Shown here: positions 1 through 6,422 of the stretch, one piece after another | How the letters are laid out: every line of letters starts with the position of its first letter | Numbering within the stretch: position 1 is the stretch's first letter | From: JBEIVB01 sp040374085 | Lineage (GTDB): Bacteria; Bacteroidota; Bacteroidia; UBA4408 | Assembly: GCA_040374085.1 (NCBI GenBank) | Contig: JBEIVB010000095.1 | Span: forward strand, 1 to 8,679 | DNA: 8,679 nucleotides | Direction: 5' to 3' | Translations under genes and position numbers: made by a program | The notes under the pieces: generated by a model | Told to the model about the DNA's origin: nothing | Seen by the model: only the letters and a program-made list of their open reading frames with translations | The model's database searches: none

Positions 1-2
1 CT

Positions 3-494
3 CTTTTTGCTCTTTCCTCCTGTGCTACTTATGCTCAATGTGCTGATTCCTCAGATGCCAGTTTAGATGAGACTAAGGAATGGATTGTGAATAAAATAAA
101 TTCAATTGGAGGTAGAATTTTGCCCCCTACAAAATATATTTCTCTCTTTAATGGAGATCAATTTACAGTTTATGAATTAGGTATCGACAGCAACCTCGAT
201 TTGAAGGATACTCTCTATTGTTTTCAAATTGAAATACAAGACATTGACTTAAACAAGCTGGCTATAAGAGAAATAAGCAAAAATGGAAGGTTCGGTCTTT
301 CTATTGAATCCTTGATTGGTAGTTCCAAATTAATAACTCCTATTGTAGGGCCTATTAGTGGCGTGGGGTTCGAGATAATTCTTCAATCTGATGATCCAAA
401 TATGTCTAAAAGGATAACCAAAGCTTTAAAGCATGCAGTCTGCATTGTTTCAAGTGATCCAGCTAAAAAAATCAAATCGAAAGAGAAATTCTAG
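3..494 (+). CDS. Small exported protein of unknown function, 5' end outside window
   Basis: The frame is open from the first full codon of the window to a TAG stop at 492-494, giving 163 visible residues. The first visible residues (LFALSSCATYAQCADSS) look like the end of a signal peptide. They can be read either as a type I site after TYA (before Q) or as a lipobox LSSC, so secreted or lipoprotein status is undecided. The GTG at 87 is in frame but internal, and is not the start. The body begins with an acidic stretch and EW(I/V)NKINS, has alternating hydrophobic strands, and ends in a basic tail (RITKALKHAV, then KKIKSKEKF). I do not recognise a named domain. The layout (short N-terminal helix, strands, C-terminal R..KAL.H helix, lysine-rich end) recalls small periplasmic proteins common in Bacteroidota, which is an impression only. 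The gene is AT-rich compared with the sequence that follows from about 500, and it directly abuts a broken SIS-domain gene, so it may lie on an inserted segment. Confidence 0.75.
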   Translation, partial: LFALSSCATYAQCADSSDASLDETKEWIVNKINSIGGRILPPTKYISLFNGDQFTVYELGIDSNLDLKDTLYCFQIEIQDIDLNKLAIREISKNGRFGLSIESLIGSSKLITPIVGPISGVGFEIILQSDDPNMSKRITKALKHAVCIVSSDPAKKIKSKEKF

Positions 495-661
495 ATGAGA
501 TTGTTGCTTCTTTTAACGGCAAAACCGGCGGACTTCTGGCTCCCCTTTGTCACGCCGAAGTGCGGGCACCCTTAAGTCCCTTTGCCGACCGGGTGCAGGA
601 AATACACATTAAGGTGATTCACGCCTGGATTGAGTATTTGGAGGATAAGTTGGGCGGGTAA
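494..661 (+). pseudogene. C-terminal remnant of SIS-domain sugar-phosphate isomerase (phosphoheptose isomerase-like)
   Basis: In frame 2, open from 467 to the TAA at 659-661, the translation contains FNGKTGGLLAPLCHAEV and then ADRVQEIHIKVIHAWIEYLE, ending in DKLGG. The pattern G-x-x-GG-x-L followed by (A/D)R(V/I)QE(I/V)HI-x-(V/I)-x-H-x-x-x-x-x(V/I)E is the end of the SIS fold in the GmhA/DiaA group, where it forms the last strand and helix. Only about 55 of the usual ~190 residues remain. There is no start codon in this frame downstream of the stop at 464-466, so this is not an expressed gene as it stands. It begins within a few codons of the stop of the preceding AT-rich gene, and its base composition is visibly richer in G and C, which suggests the 5' two-thirds was replaced or deleted at a junction near 494-505. 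The exact sugar substrate cannot be inferred. Family assignment is by motif memory only. Confidence 0.6.
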
Positions 662-810
662 ATTCGGTTGCTTGCTTTCTTTGGAAGTTCGGGTAGGCAG
701 GCTATTTCAGGCTGTTTTTTTTTATAAAGATGCTATGCTGTTGGGTTGGAAAAACCAAAATGGGACGGAAGCGTTTTATTATGTTTTGGATAGCATCTTA
801 AAACAAGGGT
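662..810. other. Non-coding scar sequence between two gene remnants
   Basis: No credible gene is seen. A reading frame at 630-908 (+) starts with TTG inside the SIS remnant, has no family-like motifs and is judged spurious. The stretch includes a short direct repeat CAGGCT-ATTT-CAGGCT at about 699-714, followed by a run of nine T at 715-723. This could end transcription on +, although no good stem precedes it. A 10-bp inverted repeat (727-736 and 790-799) is listed separately. Confidence 0.5.
727..799. repeat. 10-bp perfect inverted repeat with 53-bp spacer
   Basis: AAGATGCTAT at 727-736 is the exact reverse complement of ATAGCATCTT at 790-799. The enclosed sequence is AT-rich and contains a small TTGG/CCAA stem. 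It could be a chance pair, a structured RNA, or the ends of a tiny degraded mobile element. No target-site duplication is evident. The location inside a scar with two broken genes makes it worth noting. Confidence 0.4.
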
Positions 811-936
811 TTAAATTGTTTCATAAATTGAAGACCATGAAATGGTTGATGTGCAGCCATGCAAGCCCGGATTGCATCTGCTGCACTTTAGAAACGCATT
901 TGAGATAAAATATATTAAGAAAAGAGCCTTTTTCAT
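811..936 (-). pseudogene. 5' stub of a second T9SS-hydrolase gene
   Basis: An ATG at 936-934 overlaps the TGA of the upstream lipoprotein gene (ATGA), exactly as the intact hydrolase gene starts at 4113. The stub reads MKKALFLIYFISNAF before diverging, against MKNIFLIFIFFSKFAF in the intact gene, and the preceding bases (about 20 of AT-rich sequence up to and including the ATG) are also alike. After about 15 codons the similarity stops, the frame runs into a hairpin region and ends at a TAA (811-813) after 41 codons. I interpret it as the surviving start of a deleted hydrolase paralogue. It may still be translated by coupling to the lipoprotein gene, but would give only a short peptide with a partial signal sequence. 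Confidence 0.6.
851..886. repeat. Strong imperfect hairpin at the truncation point of the hydrolase stub
   Basis: The arms are GTGCAGC (851-857) with GCTGCAC (880-886), and ATGCAA (859-864) with TTGCAT (872-877). They are separated by a 7-nt loop and interrupted by an asymmetric 1/2-nt bulge. Thirteen base pairs are formed. No T-run follows on either strand, so a simple intrinsic terminator is unlikely. The hairpin sits just where similarity to the intact hydrolase gene ends. Confidence 0.6.
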
Positions 937-1523
937 GATTTTAAAATGAATTTAATTATGCATAATCTAGGTTGAATATTTGTCGAAACGTTAGGTTTTC
1001 CCTCAAAAACAACAGATCCTTGATGCCATGTATGATTAATCCTGCTTATATGGTTAATATCTCCTGAAAGTACTTTTGAGCAAAAGAAAATACTGTCAGA
1101 CAAGGTGAAATTACTTGATACATACCCGTTAATGTATATTGGTTTCCATTTTTGATCCTCAGCTTCGATAAATTTTATTAACATATTACAATATGCATTT
1201 TCTTTTTTCGAGCTTTCTCCAGTGCATGTAAATCCGACGACTTTGCATAGTCTTCCATTAATAGTGTCGAATCTTAGATAAGATTTACTGATAGGATCAA
1301 TATGCCCTTGATTTTCAGAATTAAAAAACGACGGATACGAATCATCAATCATCCACTTTCTACCACCAATCTGAATGAACACCTTTCCATTCGACAAGGG
1401 TCTCCTGCGAAACTCATCGGTTTCTTTGCGGCAGCCCATCATCATGGTGATTAAGAAAAGCACTGCAACAAATGTGGGAATTGGCCTCCGGGATGCAGTA
1501 TGATCGAAATTAATTTTGAGCAT
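933..1523 (-). CDS. Lipoprotein copy 1, function unknown, paired with a hydrolase stub
   Basis: This 196-residue protein has an n-region with RR at residues 12-13, a hydrophobic segment (about 17-29) and a lipobox-like MMMGC with C31 as the likely lipid cysteine. The mature part is 166 residues. It starts RKETDEF, continues with SNGKVFIQIGGRKWMIDD, and carries four cysteines shared with the paralogue at 4110-4736 (in RLC, FTC, AYC and FFC) plus one extra near the end (RLC). A TWHQG motif followed by FEGKP lies near residue 165. By hand, the mature parts align without gaps at roughly 55-60% identity. No known domain is recognised. The acidic residues directly after the lipid cysteine resemble the surface-export signal described for Bacteroidota lipoproteins. 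Its TGA overlaps the ATG of a truncated hydrolase gene. A weak promoter-like pair (TTG ending 1572, TACCTTCA at 1553-1546) lies upstream. ATG at 1523 is the only start placing a normal signal peptide. Confidence 0.85.
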   Translation of the reverse strand: MLKINFDHTASRRPIPTFVAVLFLITMMMGCRKETDEFRRRPLSNGKVFIQIGGRKWMIDDSYPSFFNSENQGHIDPISKSYLRFDTINGRLCKVVGFTCTGESSKKENAYCNMLIKFIEAEDQKWKPIYINGYVSSNFTLSDSIFFCSKVLSGDINHISRINHTWHQGSVVFEGKPNVSTNIQPRLCIIKFILKS

Positions 1524-1836
1524 GTTTCTGTCTTTTTGTGTTTATTGAAGGTAGTGATAGGAAAAGTGCGACAAGTCGATAACAGACTTTTTCGGCCTGT
1601 GATTTGGTGTACTCCTGAATACAGAATGCACCCAAGGGGTGCATTCTGTATCTATCCGATTAAATTTTCGAGGTAAGGGTAGTATTAAATATGGGTAGGA
1701 ATAAATGGGTATCATCTGCATTTCTTTATACCGGTTTTTCGGTAGGGAAGTGCCCTTTTGGCACCCCCCGCATCTTAAATTATGGCATTCAATTTTGTAA
1801 GAAAGGATAGGTGTAAATGTTTGGAGTAAATGGGTA
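1524..1836. other. Intergenic region between hydrolase stop and lipoprotein copy 1
   Basis: This is 313 bp without a gene. It holds the 15-bp palindrome (1619-1651), two short stem-loops (TACCG/CGGTA at 1729-1744; GTGCC/GGCAC at 1750-1764) and two copies of TAAATGGGTAT (about 1701 and 1827). The two small stems lie downstream of the hydrolase stop but lack a following T-run on the - strand, so termination there is uncertain. The promoter for lipoprotein copy 1 should lie in the right-to-left part nearest 1523. The best candidate is a poor match to the Bacteroidota TTG/TAnnTTTG pattern at 1546-1574. Confidence 0.5.
1619..1651. repeat. Perfect 15-bp palindrome with 3-nt loop
   Basis: ATACAGAATGCACCC (1619-1633), loop AAG, then its exact reverse complement (1637-1651). 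It lies 96 bp upstream of the lipoprotein copy 1 start and about 185 bp past the hydrolase stop. There is no adjacent T-run on either strand. It could be a terminator of a non-canonical type, an mRNA-stabilising structure, a regulator site or a cruciform. The sequence alone does not decide. Confidence 0.85.
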
Positions 1837-4113
1837 TTAATGTTGTATGACTATTTTTTGGCTTTGGGTTTCCTGTCCATCCGAAACGCGGAGTATGTAG
1901 GTTCCGTTTGGAAGATCAGCCGTTTCTATACGTACTTCAGACAGATGCTTACCCAAGGACTCCTCTAATACCGGGGTACCCAAAACGTTGATGACCTGAT
2001 AACGCAATACGTCTTGGCCGGGTTGGATTCCTGTAAGGGTGATGCTCTGATCGGCCGGGTTGGGTGCAATGGTAAAGGTGAGGTTTCGTGTCGCAACCTT
2101 TGCTTTGGGTTTCTGTGGATGTTGCAGAGAATCGAGGAAAGCAGACAGCCATTCTGAGCCCGTTTCATCCGAGGCGCCGGAGGCGGCGTATCGTCCGGGG
2201 CACGGTTGTATCTGATCAATTCGGGCTACAAACTGCGCGCCACTCTCGGTTTCGAAACCCGGCTCAAGTGAGACGGAGTATTGCGATACAAACTCTACAT
2301 TTCCATTACTGGGAACCACCACCGGTCCGCACACATTAACAGGATTTTCCGTTGGTTCCGGGCCTGCAATGTTCGTAACCGAGTTGGCAAAGGCTTCGGT
2401 AACGGTGCAGGAGGGACCATATTTCTCTACGAAATTGCCGGCTTTTATATTGCCCGTAGCTCTATAATCTCCGTTGAATACAAACTCTTTCTGAAAGAGG
2501 AGATTGGATTTTCCTGCCACTTCCTCCATCACCCAACTTATGTTTTGATCGGTTATTTCTACATGGCTTTGGTTTTGATTTGGGGCATACACCACATCGA
2601 AATGGCTGATGGTATGAAAGGGATCCCAGATTCGAGCTTGCCCCCTAAACAAATCGTGGGTTTGGTATTCGGAGCTGCTTGCACTGGTGTAGTTGCTTTC
2701 GAAGTTTTTGAATCCGGCAGCGCTGTAGGTGGGTATGAAACAATATTTTTTTGCGTAGTTGTTCGGTTGAAAAATAAAATTGCAAACTCCACTTAAGTTC
2801 ATCCATCCAAGATTCAGCCAAGTATTTTTTATCGTAAACATGTCATTTCTATAAGAACCGGCAATAACATCATAGCTTATAGGTGAATACCAAATGTTTC
2901 GCGGATCGCCGATTATACCAAACTCAGGTAAACACGAAAGAAACATTTGATCGTGGTCTATAACCCACCCAAGACTATTTTCTCTGAGGGCCCTGATGGA
3001 TAATCCTGCAGGGTTTCCGGCTTGCATGAGGTCGTCACCCGGATACGTTGTGCCTTCGTTTTGCAGCATACCGGTGCGCGATCCATTTGTAATGGCAATA
3101 AGCTTGCAGGAAACCGGCCAGGTAGACATTTCGGGTCTGCTTAAAAATGTGGTCCGTTCGGGTGCAGGTCCCGCCAAATGAAGATTTGACCAAAACGGTT
3201 TTTTTATGCTCGCTTTCAGCATCTGCAAAGGAGCAGGAGAAATAAGCTTGTAGTATTTATTTTTGATCTCCTCAAATCGATCCGGCACATCGCGAAGAAG
3301 ACATTGCATTCCCATGTTGATGTTGGCTCCTAATTGCGGTGAGTCGAAGGAAATGAACTTAGATACCCACCCCATCTTACCTTCTAGCTCAAGGCCTTTT
3401 ATGGCAAAGCGCGAAACCAATCCGCCCATGCTGGCGCCGCATACCACCATTTTTTCACTGGAGCCGTTTTCTTCCAGCTCCGCGTGGATGTACTCCAGGG
3501 CTTGTTTCAGGCAAGACGCATTGTGCTCAATGTAGTTCTGCCCAATGTGGAAATCTACATACACAATGTCAAAACCATTGTCGTAGAGCTGATTGAGAAG
3601 GTTGGGCAGTTTCTCTATGCGCATGGCATCCTGGGGCCGTTCATCTCCTAAGCCCATGGCATCAACACCCGTAACCAGGGTTGCCCAGTTGAAGTTGGAG
3701 TAGCCGATTCCCATTGAATGGTAACTCGGATCAATCGAGTTTAAAATTTGCGTTCGGTAACCTCTAATGGCTTCACTTGAAGAACCATTTAATTTTAACA
3801 AATAATTATATAAAGAAACAATATTGATTGTTTGGCTATTATCCTCGAATGAAAGTCCCTCAACAAATACGAAAGGTTTTTTGATATGCCCATTTGAATT
3901 GCAATTCAGTTTGTAAAATACGGTTGCGTAGCCAGTATTATATTGGTTGGAAGTGGAAGGAACGCTGGTAGTTGATGAATTGGAATATTCCGATAGGATT
4001 TCATTCGATTGAAAGGTTAGGCTTTGGTCATAGGGAACAAATTTTCCGAATTGAAACGGTCCTGAAAAGGCAAATTTGCTAAAGAAAATGAAGATTAAAA
4101 AAATATTTTTCAT
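1837..4113 (-). CDS. T9SS-exported alpha/beta hydrolase (lipase/esterase-like) with C-terminal sorting domain
   Basis: The protein has 758 residues. A signal peptide (MKNIFLIFIFFSKFAFS) has a likely cleavage after residue 17. The hydrolase region runs from about 60 to 530. A strand FVFVEG (81-86) sits where lipases carry the HG oxyanion loop. The nucleophile elbow is GASMG with Ser228, followed by FDSPQLGAN (256-264), like the PGAP1/lipase pattern. The sequence QNQSHVEIT gives His517 as candidate catalytic histidine, while the acid is not clear. The next segment (about 545-635) has VSLEPGFETESGAQF, like the stacked-turn repeats named 3-coathanger stack in Bacteroidota proteins. Residues ~679-758 (TIAPNPADQS, NVLG, LPNGTYILRV, final KIVIQ) form a type A T9SS sorting domain. 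The protein should therefore cross the outer membrane and be released or surface-attached, acting on an ester substrate that I cannot name. The start ATG overlaps the stop of lipoprotein copy 2 (ATGA), implying coupled translation. The 5' third is more AT-rich than the 3' part. Confidence 0.9.
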   Translation of the reverse strand: MKNIFLIFIFFSKFAFSGPFQFGKFVPYDQSLTFQSNEILSEYSNSSTTSVPSTSNQYNTGYATVFYKLNCNSNGHIKKPFVFVEGLSFEDNSQTINIVSLYNYLLKLNGSSSEAIRGYRTQILNSIDPSYHSMGIGYSNFNWATLVTGVDAMGLGDERPQDAMRIEKLPNLLNQLYDNGFDIVYVDFHIGQNYIEHNASCLKQALEYIHAELEENGSSEKMVVCGASMGGLVSRFAIKGLELEGKMGWVSKFISFDSPQLGANINMGMQCLLRDVPDRFEEIKNKYYKLISPAPLQMLKASIKKPFWSNLHLAGPAPERTTFLSRPEMSTWPVSCKLIAITNGSRTGMLQNEGTTYPGDDLMQAGNPAGLSIRALRENSLGWVIDHDQMFLSCLPEFGIIGDPRNIWYSPISYDVIAGSYRNDMFTIKNTWLNLGWMNLSGVCNFIFQPNNYAKKYCFIPTYSAAGFKNFESNYTSASSSEYQTHDLFRGQARIWDPFHTISHFDVVYAPNQNQSHVEITDQNISWVMEEVAGKSNLLFQKEFVFNGDYRATGNIKAGNFVEKYGPSCTVTEAFANSVTNIAGPEPTENPVNVCGPVVVPSNGNVEFVSQYSVSLEPGFETESGAQFVARIDQIQPCPGRYAASGASDETGSEWLSAFLDSLQHPQKPKAKVATRNLTFTIAPNPADQSITLTGIQPGQDVLRYQVINVLGTPVLEESLGKHLSEVRIETADLPNGTYILRVSDGQETQSQKIVIQH

Positions 4114-4736
4114 GATTTTAAAAGGAATTTTATGGTTATGATTTTAGGTATTGAGTTAGGTGAGTTGTAGGGCTTTCCCTCAAAAGAAATCATTCCTTGA
4201 TGCCACGTGTAGTTGAGGCGATGAACCTGGCTTATATTACCTGAAAGTATTTTTTTGCAATTGAAAATACTATCTTGGATATTGAAGTCTGTAGATGCAT
4301 GACCATATACTCGAATTGGTGTCCATGAACCCTTCACTCCTTCAAAATATTGAATTGAAATATTGCATGAGACATTTTGTTTATCCTCATTTTGGCTTAT
4401 ACAGGCAAATCCGATAGTCCTACAAACTTTCCCATTTACGGTGTCAAAACCAAGGTAACCTCTACCCAGTGGATCGATTTCCCCCTTATTGTCACTGCTA
4501 AAAAACGAAGGATACGAATCATCAATCATCCACTTTCTTCCACCGATCTGAATAAACACCTTCCCATTCGAAAACGGCCTGCGGAGAAACTCATCGGTTT
4601 CTTTACGGCAGCCACTCATCATGGTAGAACACAGAACGAACATCATCAGAAAGCTCACAACAGATGTTTTTGTGTTTCCTGAATTGCTTCCGGGAGTTTG
4701 CAAAGAGTGGGCCAAGGAATGGAAAGGTGTTTTCAT
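4110..4736 (-). CDS. Lipoprotein copy 2, function unknown, coupled to the T9SS hydrolase
   Basis: I choose ATG at 4736 (MKTPFHS...), giving 208 residues. A longer frame starting at 4796 would begin inside the T-run of the upstream gene's terminator. The n-region is unusually long (about 24 residues), followed by the hydrophobic VVSFLMMFVLCSTMM and lipobox SGC with C43. A GTG further in is a possible alternative start but would leave no basic residue before the hydrophobic core. The mature chain is 166 residues, the same length as the copy at 933-1523. It shares RKETDEF, SNGKVFIQIGGRKWMIDD, four cysteines (KVC, FAC, VSC, FNC), TWHQG and FEGKP, and ends in FLLKS. The cysteines may form two disulfides in the envelope. 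No known domain is recognised. The TGA overlaps the hydrolase ATG by four bases, so the two proteins are likely made in fixed proportion. Possible roles are a surface partner, folding helper or inhibitor of the hydrolase, all inference. Confidence 0.85.
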   Translation of the reverse strand: MKTPFHSLAHSLQTPGSNSGNTKTSVVSFLMMFVLCSTMMSGCRKETDEFLRRPFSNGKVFIQIGGRKWMIDDSYPSFFSSDNKGEIDPLGRGYLGFDTVNGKVCRTIGFACISQNEDKQNVSCNISIQYFEGVKGSWTPIRVYGHASTDFNIQDSIFNCKKILSGNISQVHRLNYTWHQGMISFEGKPYNSPNSIPKIITIKFLLKS

Positions 4737-4794
4737 GGTTGAAAGGGTTTTGGTTTTCGTCTTTTGAAAAGAGTTTTTTTTGAAGGTGATGCCC

Positions 4795-4828
4795 AAAAAA
4801 TCAGTGGGCTTATTTTTTCTTTAAGCCC
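4795..4828 (-). terminator. Intrinsic terminator overlapping the stop of the tail-fibre-like gene
   Basis: On the - strand GGGCTTA (4828-4822), a 9-nt A-rich loop and TAAGCCC (4812-4806) form a 7-bp stem. ACTGA and six T (4800-4795) follow. The TAA of the stem is the stop codon itself. An alternative smaller stem GCCC/GGGC (4809-4806 with 4794-4791) would compete. It probably separates the tail-fibre-like gene from the lipoprotein-hydrolase pair, which should then have its own promoter in 4737-4794, although none is clear there. Confidence 0.6.
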
Positions 4829-6399
4829 TCCAGCTCTTTATGCTGTGCGATGACATAAAGGGTAAGCTCTTCGATTTTTTCCATTTGCATGCGGAGCAGG
4901 GCTCCTACATCCATGCCGGAATTTTCGATCTCGGCTGCAGAAGGTACATTGGGCAAGTGGTGTTCTTCTTTTATGGTGGCTTCTACTTCCTCCAAAGGCT
5001 TTAGGCAGTAGTCTTTGTCGAACACGTAATCGCACCAGCTCCAGGCCCCGGGTGTAACCACAACCTTGCAGCTTCCCACTCGGCCATTTACCGTTAGGCT
5101 CTCTCCAATGAGGACACCTTTTTGGGAGTCGGTGGTGATGATGAGGCGGCCGTCGGGGTTGTTGCCGTGGAATTTCAAATGTCCATTGGATCCATCCATG
5201 AACACTTCGAGGTTTTCGTCTGGGTAATATGGATGACTGAAGCGGCTGCTGCCTTTAACCCGGAAGGCATTGTTTGCGCCTTCAACATCTAACAGGTATT
5301 CCGGTGCGTTGGTGCCTATGCCCACGTTGCCACTGGCAAAGTATGCGTTGGCTCCGTTTTTGATCCAGGTGGCCAGTTGGGTGTTGCCTTGGAAGTATTG
5401 GTTAGCTGTTATTTTCGGTGTGTATAGATCCAAGATGCGTGCTTGTCCCGAAACGTCGAGCATGGATTGAGGTTGATTGGTTCCAATGCCTACACGAACT
5501 CCCTGGCGGCAGATGTACACATCTTGGCTGTTCGCACTCCAGTGCGGCAAGCCGGTGGTTTGCTCACAAGGCACGTCGGCGTAAATCTGCTCGAACAGTT
5601 GCCCGGGTGTTCGCTTGCGAAACTTACCATCTCCATCCACGCCAACCCAGCCTTCAAATCCATCCGCGTAATCATATTTTATCAAATCTCCGTGTAATTC
5701 TACCTCTCCATCTATGCGGGCTCCATCAAAGAAGTGGGCGTTGCCTCCTTGTACCTCAAACTTGTCAACGGGATCCGCTACCCCAACGCCTAATTTGCCG
5801 GTGGTGCTGGCATCGCCTTCAACGGTGCTTTTTCCAAGTAGTTTGCTGTTGGCGCCCATTCGGATTACAGTTGCAGAAAGCGTATCGGTAGCGAAGTCTT
5901 CGGTTGATACGTTGCCGGTTATCGTAAGATCATTATCAAGGAGCAATTGTCCTCTTACACGAAGATTTCCAACGATGTCTACTTTTTCTGTTGGTGCTTG
6001 GGTTCCGATGCCAATGCGTCCCGGATTTAAAGCAAACACATCGTTGCCGGAACGGTAGAATCCCGTTAGGTTTCCGATGTGGGTGAACTGCCCGTTTCCC
6101 CTTATGACTTCCATGTTGGAGCCGCTAAAGGAAAAGGGCATCAACCTGCCCTGAGCGTTGTACCTCATCAAGCCGCCTTGAGCAGAGCCGGCAAAAGGCG
6201 ATAGGATAAAGTTGCCCTGCTCATCAATGACCATCCTGTCTTGGTTCTGAGTTCTTAGACGTAAGGATTGGTTTCCCGTGGTACCAATGAATTGGTTCGG
6301 ATCCGGCTGGTTGCCCTGAAGCGACCAATTGTTTTGTGCTTGTGCGCCTTGGAACAATAAGATTCCAAGTGCAGTTTTAAATAAGAATTTTGTTTTCAT
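4810..6399 (-). CDS. Secreted tail-fibre-like repeat protein
   Basis: The start at ATG 6399 gives MKTKFLFKTALGILLFQGAQAQ, a signal peptide cleaved near AQA|Q (529 residues in total). An in-frame start at 6441 would add 14 residues before the signal and overlap the promoter, so it is rejected. After an N-terminal FIGTTGNQSLRLRT segment, four repeats of the form (I/V)G(I/V)G....P....(L/V)(D/E)V.G occur at about 127-144, 201-218, 300-318 and 367-384, separated by beta-rich spacers. The C-terminal part (about 453-529) has CDYVFDKDYCLKPLEEVE, HHLPNVPSA and KIEELTLYVIAQHKELEGLKKK. This is the conserved ending of a large Bacteroidota family often annotated as tail-fibre or hypothetical, with a terminal coiled coil that probably trimerises it. 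There is no S74 chaperone motif and no T9SS tail. It is not part of a phage here, since no phage genes are nearby. It is likely an exported structural or adhesion protein. A promoter-like site lies just upstream. Confidence 0.85.
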   Translation of the reverse strand: MKTKFLFKTALGILLFQGAQAQNNWSLQGNQPDPNQFIGTTGNQSLRLRTQNQDRMVIDEQGNFILSPFAGSAQGGLMRYNAQGRLMPFSFSGSNMEVIRGNGQFTHIGNLTGFYRSGNDVFALNPGRIGIGTQAPTEKVDIVGNLRVRGQLLLDNDLTITGNVSTEDFATDTLSATVIRMGANSKLLGKSTVEGDASTTGKLGVGVADPVDKFEVQGGNAHFFDGARIDGEVELHGDLIKYDYADGFEGWVGVDGDGKFRKRTPGQLFEQIYADVPCEQTTGLPHWSANSQDVYICRQGVRVGIGTNQPQSMLDVSGQARILDLYTPKITANQYFQGNTQLATWIKNGANAYFASGNVGIGTNAPEYLLDVEGANNAFRVKGSSRFSHPYYPDENLEVFMDGSNGHLKFHGNNPDGRLIITTDSQKGVLIGESLTVNGRVGSCKVVVTPGAWSWCDYVFDKDYCLKPLEEVEATIKEEHHLPNVPSAAEIENSGMDVGALLRMQMEKIEELTLYVIAQHKELEGLKKK

Positions 6400-6422
6400 G
6401 ATTATGAGATTATATGATGCGA

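Noticed and set aside
87..494. GTG at 87 as gene start
   Set aside because: The frame is open upstream to the window edge and encodes the end of a signal peptide, so the GTG is an internal valine.
630..908. 92-codon frame on + with TTG start
   Set aside because: It starts inside the SIS remnant, spans the hairpin and the hydrolase stub in antisense, and shows no protein-like motifs.
2281..2796. 171-codon frame on + antisense to the hydrolase
   Set aside because: No signal or domain. The opposite strand encodes a coherent hydrolase with a sorting domain.
4737..4796. Extended start for lipoprotein copy 2
   Set aside because: It would add 20 lysine- and threonine-rich residues and begin in the terminator T-run. 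ATG 4736 with MKTP is more natural.
5418..5891. 157-codon frame on + antisense to the tail-fibre-like gene
   Set aside because: Cysteine-, arginine- and histidine-rich low-quality translation, a shadow of a well-supported gene.
4810..6399. Prophage tail fibre or S74 peptidase
   Set aside because: There is a Sec signal peptide, no S74 catalytic pattern and no phage genes nearby. The C-terminus is that of the common exported Bacteroidota family.
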